In this document: positions 19,667 through 30,292 of the stretch, piece by piece
Layout of the letters: each line of letters opens with the position of its first letter
Numbering within the stretch: position 1 is the stretch's first letter
Assembly: GCF_016865525.2 (NCBI RefSeq)
Contig: NZ_CP075169.1
Span: 744,337 to 808,336 of the forward strand
Source of the DNA: Sodalis ligni
GTDB lineage: Bacteria; Pseudomonadota; Gammaproteobacteria; Enterobacterales; Enterobacteriaceae
DNA length: 64,000 nucleotides
Reading direction: 5' to 3'
The notes under the pieces: generated by a model
The model's input: only the letters and a program-made list of their open reading frames with translations
What the model was told of the DNA's origin: nothing
The model's database searches: none
Program-made: the position numbers and the translations under genes

Positions 19667-20813
19667 AATAACTGCGCCTAATAGTAGATCACCGAAGGGA
19701 ACTCAATCCGGTTTGAGCGATCTGATCAATCGCCAAACATCACAAATCACCAACCGGACTGAGTTATGCCGATCATAGCACCCATACCCAGAAATGAACG
19801 ACGCCAGATGCAAAAAATTGTCCAGAAAACGGCAGATAAGAATCATGCCAGACGCCTTATCGCCATGTTGATGTTGCACCGGGGTGAATCGCTGACTTGC
19901 GTTGCTAAAACCCTATGTGCCGCCCGTTCTTCCGTCGGACGCTGGATTAATTGGTTCACGTTATTTGGTATTGAAGGCCTGAAAAGTCTGCCACCGGGCC
20001 GTCAAAAAAAATGGCCTGTCGACGCCATGCTGCGAATGCTCAATTTGCTTGTTCAGCGCTCCCCGCAAGATTTTGGCTATCTGCGCTAACGCTGGAGTAC
20101 CGAGATGTTAACGATTGAAATTAATAAGTTATTTAACTCTACGTTGCATCCTGGCTCACTTCGCCGTTGGTTGCCAGGAGCCGGCATTGTCTGGCGCAGA
20201 GCAGCTCCGACCTTGCATATTCGGGATCCTCACAGGGAAGAAAAGCTGGCTGCAATTGATGAGGCATTGGCAAAGAACAGTGCTGAACATCCCGTGTTTT
20301 ACGAGGATGAAGTTGATATCGATCTCAACCCAAAATCGGCGCGGACTGGCAGAAAAAGGTCAGCAGAAACGCATCCCTACGCCGGGTAAAATGAAAACAT
20401 TACCTTGCAGGTGCGCTGCATGCTGGAACGGGCAGAGTGGATTACGTGAGTGGAACACGTAAAAACTCAGGCTTGTTCATCGATATGCTATGCCAGCTGA
20501 AAAGCACGTATCGCAGCGCCAAAACGATCACCCTTATTGTCGATAATTACATCATTCACAAAAGTAAAAAGACATTGAAGTGGTTGAAGAAGAATCCAAA
20601 ATTTATTCTTATTTATCAGCCGATTTACTCGCCATGGGTGAACAAAATAGAGCTCTTATGGTTAGCATTACACGAAACGGTGACCCGCAATCATCACTGT
20701 AAAACAATGTGGGAGTTACTAAAAAATGTCAGACAATTTATGAAAACCGCATCACCTTTCCCAGGCAACAAACCTGGACTAACAAAAGTGGAGCGGTAAT
20801 AGGCGCAGTTATT
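19667..20813 (+). mobile_element. IS630-family insertion sequence (broken copy)
   Basis: The ends are inverted repeats, AATAACTGCGCCTA at 19667-19680 and TAGGCGCAGTTATT at 20800-20813. Both sides are flanked by TA (19665-19666 and 20814-20815), the TA target duplication expected for IS630/mariner elements. The length is 1147 bp. The transposase inside has an internal stop and frameshifts. The right end sits in the last codon of a cupin gene. Confidence 0.93.
19766..20799 (+). pseudogene. IS630-family transposase, broken
   Basis: The first part (19766-20089) encodes an N-terminal HTH region (ESLTCVAKTLCAARSSVGRW) and ends at an in-frame TAA, QDFGYLR then stop. The same frame reopens and includes WRRAAPTLHIRDP and the catalytic YEDEVDIDLNP Asp. 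A shift near 20330 and another near 20400 are needed to reach the last frame, with TLIVDNYIIHKS (second Asp) and YSPWVNKIELLWLALHE (Glu). All three catalytic acidic residues can be located, but no uninterrupted enzyme can be made. Confidence 0.92.
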
Positions 20814-21286
20814 TAGTACGAGGTGCCGTCTTTGTGAGCGAAATGCCATTTCCCGTCATCGCCCCTGACTGCGGAGATATCATCCGAGGGGTAATAGACC
20901 TCGTCGCCTTCCGAACGATCCCCTACCTCCAGGACAACACACGTCCCGGCGGTGCGATTTTCAAGATGATGAGCCGTACCGTTAGCAGCAAAGCCAGCGA
21001 CCATGCCAGGCTTCATCCGGATCTCGCCTTCGTCGGTCAGCAACGTAGGTTCGCCCTCGATGATATAGATGAATTCGTCCTGCCGGGAATGTCGATGGTG
21101 CAAGGCTGAGACCGCGCCAGGGGGGAGGCTGGTCAGGTTGACGCCAAAATTTGACAAGGCAAACAGGTCGCCAAGGGGCCGTTTTACTCTGCCTGCCATG
21201 AGTGAGGCGAACGGCTCGGGGTAGTTGCTCGGTTTAATGCGAGGCGGTGCATCACTCGCGGTCAGAACTGTGATCTTCTTAGGCAT
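20813..21286 (-). CDS. Cupin-domain protein, C-terminus set by an IS insertion
   Basis: A 157-residue single-cupin protein. The metal-binding motifs are visible: HHRHSRQDEFIYIIEGEPTL near residue 62 for cupin motif 1 and GTAHHLENRTA near 103 for motif 2. The segments RVKRPLGDLFALSNFGVNLT and LEVGDRSEGDEVYYP are typical of a widespread uncharacterised cupin family. The last residues are HKDGTSY. Family members as I recall end HKDGTPY plus a few residues, so the IS630-family element inserted at the very end. The stop codon (TAA, 20813-20815) consists of the TA target and the terminal IS base. The protein is probably still functional; its substrate is unknown. Confidence 0.85.
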   Translation of the reverse strand: MPKKITVLTASDAPPRIKPSNYPEPFASLMAGRVKRPLGDLFALSNFGVNLTSLPPGAVSALHHRHSRQDEFIYIIEGEPTLLTDEGEIRMKPGMVAGFAANGTAHHLENRTAGTCVVLEVGDRSEGDEVYYPSDDISAVRGDDGKWHFAHKDGTSY

Positions 21287-21555
21287 GATGTACTTCTCCC
21301 GTGGGGACTAAACCGACACTTTAATGGTTGTAGCAGTGGCAGGGCTATATAAGCCTAACGAGCATCATTTTTTATTTCAACTCATTGTGTGTGAAGTGGC
21401 AGTGCCGATGTGTGGCGAATTGTTGCGTAAAACGCCGCCGCATCTGGTCCGAAACCAATACCGGCGACGGGGAATACCCCACGTGGGCTTGAGCCAGCCG
21501 CAGTTCACCGTTTTTGTCTGCGCCCGGCAACGGTTTCTTTTCCGTTTTCGCCTGT

Positions 21556-21873
21556 TTACGGAATTGCCGCAACGACAGCCTTATAAAACACGTCAATTGC
21601 CGCATTGACTGCTTTTTGTAGAATCACTTCTGTTTCTATGTTTAACGTCAAAAGTTGTACCTTTACGACCTCACCCTCTCTTTTGATCTCATCCTGCAAA
21701 TCCGAATCATCAAGTTGTCCATTTTTCCTGGCCAGGAATAATTGCGCTAATATTTCCTTGGATTCGTCTAATACTTGGTCAACCTCTATTGCTATGGCAT
21801 TGTCAGAATTGTGGATTTCATTTAACATTGCCACAAGCATTTCTTTGAGTACTTTATCAATATCGAACGACAT
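21556..21873 (-). CDS. Small acidic hypothetical protein, partner of the lipoprotein gene
   Basis: About 105 residues starting MSFDIDKVLKEMLVAMLNE, with GGAGGA 6 nt upstream, which decides for 21873 over the earlier in-frame start at 21900. The protein is Glu/Asp/Lys-rich and almost wholly helical (LDESKEILAQLFLARKNGQL, IKREGEVVKVQLLTLNIETE), ending in a hydrophobic AAIDVFYKAVVAAIP. I recognise no family. It follows a putative lipoprotein gene after about 50 nt on the same strand, suggesting a two-gene unit. The heptad-like spacing could allow coiled-coil pairing. Confidence 0.5.
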   Translation of the reverse strand: MSFDIDKVLKEMLVAMLNEIHNSDNAIAIEVDQVLDESKEILAQLFLARKNGQLDDSDLQDEIKREGEVVKVQLLTLNIETEVILQKAVNAAIDVFYKAVVAAIP

Positions 21874-21921
21874 GTTATTTCCTCCTAATAAAATTCTCAT
21901 TAAACACAGTCTGAAGGTGCT

Positions 21922-22323
21922 TTATTTTTCTTTTATCGCCTCCCCTTTAGCCATTGCTGTAAATATTTTCAAGTATTGTTCCCTATGGGCTTCCGCTAGA
22001 TAATCAGAGAAACCATCATTGATTCTGTGTTTTTTTTGGTCACCCTCCCAAAGTGTTAAGGCTATTTTTGACTGTGCTGTAGATTGTTCATTCAATGGTC
22101 TTATTTCATTTTTCATAACTAGTTCGCGGAGATCGGTTTCAATTGCATTGTATCTGTCTTTAAATTCAACATACTGCCTTTCATTTGGTGGCGTATCAAG
22201 CATGTTTCCCAAAAGATCTACTTCCTTGGAGGCACTTATTATATTATCTTTGATTGAACTATCATAATCAGCTACGTATTTAACAGTACAGCCTGCCGGT
22301 AATAATATTAAAACGGCAATCAA
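21922..22323 (-). CDS. Putative lipoprotein of unknown function
   Basis: A 133-residue protein with a short hydrophobic start and the lipobox LLPAGC, so Cys at about residue 12 would be lipidated. The mature part is helical and charged (DLRELVMKNEIRPLNEQSTA). The start is a problem: the frame has only TTG at 22323, no ATG, and a clear AAGGA lies 15 nt before it. An ATG 4 nt upstream is in another frame, so a one-base indel may have moved the original start. Function unknown. It is co-oriented with the small acidic protein downstream. Confidence 0.5.
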   Translation of the reverse strand: MIAVLILLPAGCTVKYVADYDSSIKDNIISASKEVDLLGNMLDTPPNERQYVEFKDRYNAIETDLRELVMKNEIRPLNEQSTAQSKIALTLWEGDQKKHRINDGFSDYLAEAHREQYLKIFTAMAKGEAIKEK

Positions 22324-23028
22324 AGCATATAAAAATGAGTCCTTATATTGAAGGAAGTTTCACGCATTTTGCCCCTATCGATTGAATTACATCAACGGCA
22401 ATACCTACAAACACACAATGTAACATCTTTGAATTTATAGCAATGAAATTGCCATAATTGCAATTAATTGAAACTTAACGATAGCATGCGTGATTTTATT
22501 TATTATCGCTAGTATTTGACATTTTTTGATACTAAATTCCAGAAATGACATCAAATTAGTTTTTATTTTTTATTTCACATGCTCACAAGTTGGATGAATT
22601 GCCTTTTTGATTTTAGAACGGTGGGCAGCGGCGATAATAGAGAGCCAGCCCTTAGAGCTTGATACAACGCATTGATAAGATAAAGCTTTCGCAGCAGCCT
22701 CGAAATCCAACCTGGCGGATGTGAAGGTGAGTATGGTGATATGCATGGATTTAGTTTGCGCAAGCTGCTGAGCACTCTATTAACGATTTATCACAGGAAA
22801 GTGAGTAAATTATTAATTATAAATATAATTTTCCAGAGATTAATTCAAAGTAGATTAAGGAAGATTGATCTGCGAAAGCAGGTTTTTATACATAAGATTG
22901 GCCACGGCAAAGAAATGTCATCGCCATTTCATCGCCAAGGCTGGGACACTTATGAGACACTTTACTCAAAGAGGGGAAACCAACACGGAAATTTCTTATG
23001 ATAACTCAATGGATTATAAGGAATTTAT
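22324..23028. other. AT-rich stretch without a clear gene, left of the tRNA
   Basis: No convincing coding sequence is found in these 705 nt. Very AT-rich sequence at about 22380-22570 is followed by a stretch (22590-22740) with short frames on both strands that could be a remnant; one minus-strand frame reads GWLSIIAAAHRSKIKKAIHP, but I cannot assign it. The right end abuts the 3' end of tRNA-Ile, a usual integration point. I could not see a duplicated tRNA end that would mark an attachment site. Confidence 0.4.
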
Positions 23029-23105
23029 TGGTGGCCCCTGCTGGACTTGAACCAGCGACCAAGCGATTATGAGTCGCCTGCTCTAACCAACTGAGCTAAG
23101 GGGCC
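23029..23105 (-). tRNA. ileX: tRNA-Ile(CAU), ileX type, with encoded CCA
   Basis: The complement reads GGCCCCTTAGCTCAGTTGGT and onward as a full cloverleaf. The anticodon loop CTCATAA carries CAT, the T-arm is GGTTCAAGTCC, and the 3' end ACCA is encoded. The body matches E. coli ileX almost base for base as I recall. The C34 of such tRNAs is changed to lysidine by TilS so that it reads AUA as Ile. Its place beside mug and rpoD is as in E. coli. Confidence 0.93.
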
Positions 23106-23237
23106 GAGTGGGCGTTGATTATAGAGGAACGGCACAAACAGATCCATAGGGGCGCGTACTAGATGGCTGATTTATCGCCAAATCCCAGCTATTATGATTG
23201 GATAACAATAGCTAGGCATCATAAAGGAGCCGAAAAG

Positions 23238-23773
23238 ATGCTTGAGGATATTCTGTCGCCAGGGTTAAGGGTTGTGTTTTGCGGTATCAATCCCGGATTG
23301 TCCAGCGCCCACAAAGGGCTTCATTTCGCCAACCCCAATAATCGTTTTGGAAGATCCTCCATCAGGCGGGTTTCACCGAGCGCCAATTCAGGCCGGAGGA
23401 GGGCCTGAGCTATTGGATAGCGGTTGCGGCCTCACCGTGCTGGTTGAGCGACCCACGGTGGAAGCGGCGGAGGTGACGCTCTCGGAGATTCGGGAAGGGG
23501 CCCGCGCCTGATTGAAAAATAGAATTTTATCAGCCTAAGGCGCTGGCGGTTTTAGGCAAGCAGGTCTATCGGCAGGCCTTTCGGGTGCGCGACGTGATGT
23601 GGGGCAAGCAGGAGATGACCATCGGCAATACCGAAATCTGGGTGCTGCCCAATCCAAGCGGCCTGAACCGCATGAGCTTCGGCACGCTGCTTAAATCCTA
23701 TCGCGAATTGAACATGGCGCTGTCGCCGCTGCGGGATTCGGTCATAAAGAACCTCGGCGCTACGGAGAATTAG
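23238..23773 (+). pseudogene. mug: mug, G/U mismatch-specific DNA glycosylase, broken
   Basis: The start [20 protein letters not shown] (ATG 23238, GGAG 8 nt before) is the Mug N-terminus including the catalytic GINPG motif. The frame is lost at 23345 (one T missing in CGTTTTGG). The expected [15 protein letters not shown] lies in another frame, then a second shift is needed near 23405 to read LLDSGCGLTVLVERPTVEAA, and a third near 23525 (one A missing in GAAAAATAG) to read [20 protein letters not shown] and the final [14 protein letters not shown]. At least three lesions rule out a functional Mug. Repair of uracil and ethenocytosine opposite guanine would be reduced. Confidence 0.92.
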
Positions 23774-23814
23774 GCTTGGAAAAGCCTGCCGGCGTTATGG
23801 CGCTAAGGGCATAA

Positions 23815-23843
23815 AAAAGCCCCGCTGATCTAGCGGGGCTTTT
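23815..23843. terminator. Bidirectional terminator between mug and rpoD
   Basis: An 11-bp stem (AAAGCCCCGCT / AGCGGGGCTTT) around a 5-nt loop, with A and T runs on the two sides. It lies between the converging mug remnant and rpoD and can serve both strands. Confidence 0.93.
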
Positions 23844-23930
23844 ACGATAAAAGCATTAAACGTCAGTTTAGCCATGTCGCCTTAAATCATCATATCAATG
23901 AAACAAGGGTAGCCAGTGCATGGCGTCGGG

Positions 23931-25775
23931 CTAGTCGTCCAGGAAGCTGCGCAGCACTTCCGAGCGGCTGGGATGACGCAGCTTGCGCAGCGCCTTCGCT
24001 TCTATCTGACGGATACGTTCGCGGGTGACATCGAACTGCTTACCCACTTCTTCCAGCGTATGGTCGGTATTCATATCGATACCAAAGCGCATGCGCAGGA
24101 CTTTTGCTTCACGGGCGGTCAAACCGGCCAATACGTCATGGGTAGCCGAACGCAGGCTTTCCGAGGTGGCGGAATCCAGCGGCAGCTCCAGAGTGGTATC
24201 TTCGATAAAATCACCTAAATGGGAATCTTCATCGTCGCCGATGGGGGTTTCCATGGAAATCGGTTCTTTGGCGATTTTCAGCACTTTACGGATTTTATCT
24301 TCCGGCATCAGCATACGTTCCGCCAGCTCTTCAGGGGTGGGCTCGCGTCCCATTTCCTGCAGCATCTGACGGGAGATACGGTTGAGCTTGTTGATGGTCT
24401 CAATCATATGCACCGGTATACGGATGGTACGCGCCTGGTCGGCAATGGAGCGGGTGATGGCCTGCCGTATCCACCAGGTGGCATAGGTTGAGAACTTGTA
24501 GCCGCGGCGGTATTCGAACTTGTCTACCGCCTTCATCAAACCGATGTTGCCTTCCTGGATCAAATCCAGGAACTGCAGGCCGCGGTTGGTGTATTTTTTG
24601 GCGATGGAGATAACCAGGCGCAGGTTTGCCTCAACCATCTCTTTCTTGGCGCGGCGGGCCTTGGCTTCGCCAATGGACATCCGGCGGTTGATATCCTTCA
24701 CCTGCTCGATGGTCAGGCCGGTTTCTTCTTCGATCTGACGGAGTTTTTGCAGGTTGCGATGGACGTCTTCATCCACTTCGCGCAGTTTTTCCGACCAGGG
24801 CTTGTTCATGGCCAGCGCGGCCTTGAACCAGGCTTCGCTGGTTTCATTACCGGAGAACAGCGTGACGAAGTTTTTCTTCGGCATTTTGCAGATTTCAACG
24901 CACAGCTTCATGATCAAGCGTTCCTGGGTACGCACGCGGTCCATCATGGAACGCATGTTGTTCACCAGGTAGTCGAACTGCTTGGGCACCAGTCGGAACT
25001 GTTTGAACACCTCGGACAGCTTGAGGATTTCGTCCGTTGATTTGGCATGGCTGCGGCCGTTGGTTTTGATAACGGTTCGCGTCGCTTCATACTGCTCGCG
25101 CAGCTCGACGAATTTCTGGCGGGCCAGCTCGGGATCGATGCTGTTATCATCGTCGCTGCTGTCTTCGTCGTCTTCTTCGTCATCGTCGTCGTCGTTCGCC
25201 AGCTCTTCAGTGGTTAACTCGGAACCGATATGGGTGGCGGTAGGGGCCAAATCTTCTTCGGCGTTGGGATCGACAAAGCCGGTGATCAAATCCGACAGCC
25301 GTGCTTCCCCCGCTTCGACGCGGTCGTACTGTTCCAGCAGGTAGGTGATAGCCTCAGGATACTCCGCGACGGAGCATTGAACCTGATTAATCCCGTCCTC
25401 GATACGCTTGGCGATGTCGATTTCGCCTTCACGGGTCAGCAGTTCCACTGTACCCATTTCACGCATGTACATACGCACCGGATCGGTGGTGCGTCCAATT
25501 TCGGATTCGACACTCGATAGCACTTGGGCTGCCGCTTCGGCGGCGTCTTCGTCGGTGTCGGAGGTATTTTCCGCCAACAGGAGATCATCGGCATCGGGTG
25601 CTTCTTCCATCACCTGGATGCCCATGTCATTTATCATCTGGATGATGTCTTCGATCTGATCGGAGTCGACGATATCCTCCGGCAGATGGTCATTGACCTC
25701 GGCAAAGGTCAAATAGCCTTGCTCCTTACCACGAGTGACAAGTAGCTTGAGCTGTGACTGCGGGTTTTGCTCCAT
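23931..25775 (-). CDS. rpoD: RNA polymerase primary sigma factor, sigma-70
   Basis: 614 residues, the usual enterobacterial length. Region 1.1 starts [20 protein letters not shown], region 1.2 has [20 protein letters not shown], an acidic run of Asp/Glu lies near residues 190-210 in the non-conserved region, region 2 has [20 protein letters not shown] and [13 protein letters not shown], and region 4.2 has [18 protein letters not shown]. It directs transcription of housekeeping genes. It is the last gene of the rpsU-dnaG-rpoD macromolecular synthesis operon; a 150-nt gap to dnaG leaves room for the internal processing and heat-shock promoter known in E. coli, which I did not map. Intact. Confidence 0.98.
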   Translation of the reverse strand: MEQNPQSQLKLLVTRGKEQGYLTFAEVNDHLPEDIVDSDQIEDIIQMINDMGIQVMEEAPDADDLLLAENTSDTDEDAAEAAAQVLSSVESEIGRTTDPVRMYMREMGTVELLTREGEIDIAKRIEDGINQVQCSVAEYPEAITYLLEQYDRVEAGEARLSDLITGFVDPNAEEDLAPTATHIGSELTTEELANDDDDDEEDDEDSSDDDNSIDPELARQKFVELREQYEATRTVIKTNGRSHAKSTDEILKLSEVFKQFRLVPKQFDYLVNNMRSMMDRVRTQERLIMKLCVEICKMPKKNFVTLFSGNETSEAWFKAALAMNKPWSEKLREVDEDVHRNLQKLRQIEEETGLTIEQVKDINRRMSIGEAKARRAKKEMVEANLRLVISIAKKYTNRGLQFLDLIQEGNIGLMKAVDKFEYRRGYKFSTYATWWIRQAITRSIADQARTIRIPVHMIETINKLNRISRQMLQEMGREPTPEELAERMLMPEDKIRKVLKIAKEPISMETPIGDDEDSHLGDFIEDTTLELPLDSATSESLRSATHDVLAGLTAREAKVLRMRFGIDMNTDHTLEEVGKQFDVTRERIRQIEAKALRKLRHPSRSEVLRSFLDD

Positions 25776-25925
25776 AAGACGGTATCCACACTTCAGAGTA
25801 ATTTCGGTGTTGGTCGGTGAAATTTCATCACCAACAAGAGATCAGGCCATTATTTAACGCCGCAGCCCACTACGGCATCGCACAGGGCATTGCCCTGACA
25901 TTTATAGGCATTTAAGCCTCGTCAT

Positions 25926-27671
25926 TCATTTTTTGGCCAACGCTTTATTTAGCGACCAAAGCTCTTTACGTTCTTCGGCAGTTAACCGGTGCGTTCTGTC
26001 GCGGGCGATTAACACTTCCTGACGTTGTTCAAGTATGGAGTCGTACAGGCTCGTCAGGGTATCGATAAAAGTTTCTTCGACCATATCATCTATGATCATG
26101 TGGTTCCAGGTTGCCAGGGTTTCAAGCTGTCGGCTGGATTTATTATCCCGATAATGCTCGAGCAGCTGTCCCGTGGTAATGCCTGGTTGCGCCTGACAGG
26201 TTTGCACTAACTCGATAAACAAAGGTACACCCGGCTGATTTGCCTGCTCTAAACCCGCAATTGACGGGATAAGAGCGCAAAGGCGCGGGTTTTGCACCAA
26301 CAATCCTATAAGTATACGCATGGTTGTGCGTTTTATCCGGGGCTGGGGCGAAATATTTGTATTGCCCCCCTGTTGCGGTAGCAGCTTTTCCAGCTGGCTA
26401 TCGTCCAAAATGCCCAATTTATTGCCTAATTGCTGGCGCAGGTACATACGCAGTGTTTCTCCCGGCACCTGTCCGATGAGAGGCAGGGCCAGGGTGCTCA
26501 ATTTCGCACGCCCGTCCGGGCTGCTCAGATCCACCTGGGGCATCAGCGTCTCGAACAAAAATACCGACAGCGGCTGTGCTTGCTCGATAAGCTGCTCGAA
26601 CGCTTCTTTGCCAATCTGGCGCACCAGTGTATCCGGATCTTCTCCGTCCGGCAGAAACATAAAACGCAGCTGACGGCCGTCGCTGAGATAAGGCAGCGCC
26701 GTTTCCAGCGCCCGCCAGGCGGCTTCGCGGCCGGCGCGGTCGCCGTCATAACAGCAGATAACCTGTTCCGTGGCGCGGTACAGCAACTGTATATGCTCGG
26801 CTGTGGTGGCGGTTCCCAGCGAGGCGACGGCATAATCTATGCCGAACTGCGCCAGCGCCACGACATCCATGTAACCCTCCACCACCAGCAGGCGCGAGAG
26901 TTCCGGATGCTGCTGCTGCGCCTCATAAAGGCCATACAGCTGGCGGCCTTTGTGGAAAATCTCGGTTTCCGGCGAGTTCAGGTATTTGGGCTGGCCTTCA
27001 CCCAGAATACGGCCGCCGAAGGCGATAACCCGGCCCCTACGGTCCCGGATGGGGAACATCACCCGTTCGCGAAAGCGATCATAGGTCCTTCCCTGATCGT
27101 TAGTCACCAACATTCCGGCATCGTTCAATGCTTCTCTTTCTTCCGCCGACCGGCCGAAGCGCTTTAGAACGTTGTCCCAGCCCGGAGGAGCGTAGCCGAT
27201 GGCGAAATGGCCGATGACCTCCGCGCTCAGCCCGCGTTTGGCCAGATACTGCTGCGGGGCCGTGGCGGTGTTCTGCTTGAGGGCCTGTGCGTAAAAACCG
27301 CTCAGCTGCTCCATAACCTGATACAGGCTCTGGCGCTGGTGGCGTTCCTGCTGGTTGGGTCCGGCCCCCGCTTCGTAGGGAACCTCCAGACCGTGCATGG
27401 TCGCTAGCTCTTCGATGGATTCGACAAACTCCAGCCGGTCAAAATTCATCAAGAAGTCAATTGCGTTGCCGTGGGCGCCGCAGCCGAAGCAATGATAGAA
27501 CTGCTTTTCGCCATTAACGGTAAACGACGGGGTTTTTTCATGGTGAAACGGACAACAGGCGTGATAATTTTTGCCTTGCTTTTTAAGCTTCACGCGAGCA
27601 TCGACCAGGTCGATAATGTCGGTGCGCGCCAGCAAGTCATTGATAAATACGCGTGGAATTCGTCCAGCCAT
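25926..27671 (-). CDS. dnaG: DNA primase
   Basis: 581 residues. It makes RNA primers at the replication fork with DnaB. The N-terminal zinc domain has C40, H43, C61 and C64 (CCPFHHEKTPSF, HCFGCG). The RNA polymerase core follows, with the TOPRIM motif LLVVEGYMDVVAL near residue 265 and YDGDRAGREAAWRA near 310. The C-terminal helicase-binding domain spans about the last 150 residues. The ATG at 27671 begins MAGRIPRVFINDLL as in other enterobacteria. It is the middle gene of the operon, 156 nt downstream of rpsU, where the E. coli operon has an internal terminator that lowers primase expression. Confidence 0.98.
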   Translation of the reverse strand: MAGRIPRVFINDLLARTDIIDLVDARVKLKKQGKNYHACCPFHHEKTPSFTVNGEKQFYHCFGCGAHGNAIDFLMNFDRLEFVESIEELATMHGLEVPYEAGAGPNQQERHQRQSLYQVMEQLSGFYAQALKQNTATAPQQYLAKRGLSAEVIGHFAIGYAPPGWDNVLKRFGRSAEEREALNDAGMLVTNDQGRTYDRFRERVMFPIRDRRGRVIAFGGRILGEGQPKYLNSPETEIFHKGRQLYGLYEAQQQHPELSRLLVVEGYMDVVALAQFGIDYAVASLGTATTAEHIQLLYRATEQVICCYDGDRAGREAAWRALETALPYLSDGRQLRFMFLPDGEDPDTLVRQIGKEAFEQLIEQAQPLSVFLFETLMPQVDLSSPDGRAKLSTLALPLIGQVPGETLRMYLRQQLGNKLGILDDSQLEKLLPQQGGNTNISPQPRIKRTTMRILIGLLVQNPRLCALIPSIAGLEQANQPGVPLFIELVQTCQAQPGITTGQLLEHYRDNKSSRQLETLATWNHMIIDDMVEETFIDTLTSLYDSILEQRQEVLIARDRTHRLTAEERKELWSLNKALAKK

Positions 27672-27827
27672 AAGCCCTGATTGGTTAGCCTATAAACGAG
27701 AACAAGCCGTGCAACCCTTCCGGATCCCACGGCCTTCGTTTGCAACTTTCTGTATGCAACTACTAAGTCGTATGCAACTTCTAAGTCTGCGGATTAATCA
27801 CGCGGTCGGGGTTTTCACCCCGAAATA

Positions 27828-28470
<643 letters not shown>

Positions 28471-29484
28471 ATGCGTGTATTGGGTATTGAAACGTCCTGC
28501 GACGAAACCGGTGTGGCGATTTATGACCAACAGGCGGGCCTGCTGGCCAATCAGCTATACAGCCAGGTGAAGCTGCATGCCGATTACGGCGGCGTGGTGC
28601 CCGAGCTGGCCTCGCGGGATCATGTACGTAAAGCCGTTCCGCTGATCCAGGCGGCGCTGCTGGAAGCCGGCATGGGGGCGAAGGATATTGACGGCGTGGC
28701 CTATACCGCCGGTCCCGGCCTGGTGGGCGCGCTGATGGTGGGCGCCACGGTGGGACGGGCGCTGGCCTATGCCTGGGGGGTGCCGGCCGTTGCGGTACAT
28801 CATATGGAAGGCCATTTGCTGGCGCCGATGCTGGAAGCGAATCCGCCGGCGTTTCCCTTTGTGGCGTTATTGGTCTCCGGCGGCCATACCCAATTGATCC
28901 ATGTGGCCGGCATCGGCCGCTATACGCTGCTGGGTGAATCCATCGACGATGCCGCCGGCGAGGCGTTTGATAAGACCGCCAAGCTGCTGGGGCTGGATTA
29001 TCCCGGCGGTCCGCGGCTGTCGCAACTGGCGCGGCAGGGCGTCGCCGGACGCTTTACCTTTCCGCGCCCCATGACCGATCGCCCCGGTCTGGATTTCAGT
29101 TTCTCCGGTTTGAAAACCTTTGCCGCCAATACTGTGCGCGCCAGTGAAGGGGACCCCCAGACCCGGGCGGACATCGCACGGGCGTTTGAGGACGCGGTGG
29201 TGGATACGCTGCTTATCAAGTGCCGGCGGGCGCTGGAACAAACCGGGCTCGAACGCCTGGTCATCGCCGGCGGCGTAAGCGCCAACAGTGCCCTGCGCGA
29301 ACGCCTGGCGGCCATGATGCGAAGCCGAGGCGGCCAGGTATTTTATGCCCGTCCGGAGTTTTGCACCGATAACGGCGCCATGATTGCCTATGCCGGGATG
29401 GTGCGTTTGCAAAACGGGATCATGGGGGATTTGGCCATCACGGTAAGGCCGCGCTGGCCGCTGGCGGAATTACCGGCGCTGTAA
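28471..29484 (+). CDS. tsaD: tRNA N6-threonylcarbamoyladenosine synthase subunit TsaD
   Basis: 337 residues. TsaD transfers the threonylcarbamoyl group to A37 of ANN-decoding tRNAs, together with TsaB and TsaE. Visible marks are [19 protein letters not shown], the metal-binding HHMEGHL near residue 110, VSGGHTQLI near 134, the substrate-site [17 protein letters not shown], and [16 protein letters not shown] near 268. Length and start are normal. The gene stands alone, divergent from rpsU, as in E. coli. Confidence 0.97.
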   Translation: MRVLGIETSCDETGVAIYDQQAGLLANQLYSQVKLHADYGGVVPELASRDHVRKAVPLIQAALLEAGMGAKDIDGVAYTAGPGLVGALMVGATVGRALAYAWGVPAVAVHHMEGHLLAPMLEANPPAFPFVALLVSGGHTQLIHVAGIGRYTLLGESIDDAAGEAFDKTAKLLGLDYPGGPRLSQLARQGVAGRFTFPRPMTDRPGLDFSFSGLKTFAANTVRASEGDPQTRADIARAFEDAVVDTLLIKCRRALEQTGLERLVIAGGVSANSALRERLAAMMRSRGGQVFYARPEFCTDNGAMIAYAGMVRLQNGIMGDLAITVRPRWPLAELPAL

Positions 29485-29497
29485 GCTCCGCCAGGCT

Positions 29498-29656
29498 GCT
29501 GACAAACGTACTCGGAGTCAATAAGGAGGGACAGGCTGCCAGAAGAGTAAACCGTCCGCGCCAGGGATGGCGCGGATCGAGCCTACAAGGACGTATTTAC
29601 GGCGTGTTTACGATCTGGCAGCCTGTCACGACCGGGTACTTTGTCAACAAGCTCCG
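29498..29656. repeat. Palindromic dispersed repeat element
   Basis: An element of about 160 bp between tsaD and plsY. Its outer arms are imperfect inverted repeats: GACAGGCTGCCAGA (29529-29542) pairs with TCTGGCAGCCTGTC (about 29612-29625), and beyond these TGACAAACGTACTCGG pairs loosely with CCGGGTACTTTGTCA. The centre contains CCGCGCCAGGGATGGCGCGG, itself a hairpin, and GTAAACACGCCGTAAATACG when read on the minus strand. I associate this sequence with repeats found many times in Sodalis-like and related enterobacteria. It may also act as a terminator. Confidence 0.65.
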
Positions 29657-29659
29657 TTA

Positions 29660-30292
29660 TCAGCTTTTATGATTTTGCCGATCATCGATATCCAAATCCT
29701 TTTTGCGTTTGCGCCATAGGCGGCTTTCCTGGCCGCGCCATAATCGCTGGATATTGTCATGGTGGCGCAACAAGACCAGGCACGACAGCATCGACACGGG
29801 AAAAGTGAACTGCGGTTTAAACCACCAGACATAAAATGGCGCTATCAGGGCGCTGATGATAGCGCCCAGGGATGAATAACCGCTTAACAGCACCGTCAGC
29901 AGCCAGGTGCCGGCCATCAGCCCGGTCAGGTCCCAGCCGATGGGCGCGATGGCGCCGAACGCCGTGGCGACGCCTTTGCCGCCCTGGAAGTGAAAGAATA
30001 CCGGGTAGATATGCCCGATACAGGCGGCAATGGCCACCAGGCCCAGGTAAAACGGCGGTATCCCCAGCCGGTAACCCAGCCAGACCGGCAGCATCCCTTT
30101 GAGCACGTCGAACACCATGACGCCGGCGGCGGCGAACCGGCCGCCCAGGCGCAGGACATTGGTGGCCCCAGGATTGCCGGAGCCGTGAGTGCGGGGGTCG
30201 GGCAGGCGGGCTATCCTGCAGATCAGGATCGCGCTTGATACCGAGCCGCAAAGATAGGCGAAGATTATCATGCCGATCGAAAGAGCATTCAT
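29660..30292 (-). CDS. plsY: Glycerol-3-phosphate acyltransferase PlsY
   Basis: 210 residues. PlsY uses acyl-phosphate to acylate glycerol-3-phosphate, the first step of phospholipid synthesis, in the inner membrane. The start [20 protein letters not shown] (ATG 30292) matches the family; the frame is open a further 8 codons upstream. Motifs are [12 protein letters not shown] near residue 36 and [13 protein letters not shown] near 103. Five hydrophobic segments are visible. The basic C-terminal tail [16 protein letters not shown] is typical of enterobacteria. Transcribed away from folB. Confidence 0.96.
   Translation of the reverse strand: MNALSIGMIIFAYLCGSVSSAILICRIARLPDPRTHGSGNPGATNVLRLGGRFAAAGVMVFDVLKGMLPVWLGYRLGIPPFYLGLVAIAACIGHIYPVFFHFQGGKGVATAFGAIAPIGWDLTGLMAGTWLLTVLLSGYSSLGAIISALIAPFYVWWFKPQFTFPVSMLSCLVLLRHHDNIQRLWRGQESRLWRKRKKDLDIDDRQNHKS

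Noticed and set aside
21372..21605. Minus-strand frame of 77 codons next to the small acidic protein
   Set aside because: It overlaps the better supported gene at 21556-21873, has an Arg/His-rich random composition and no ribosome site.
22575..22775. Minus-strand frame of 66 codons left of the tRNA
   Set aside because: Composition is not protein-like and no homology is recognised; at best a remnant.
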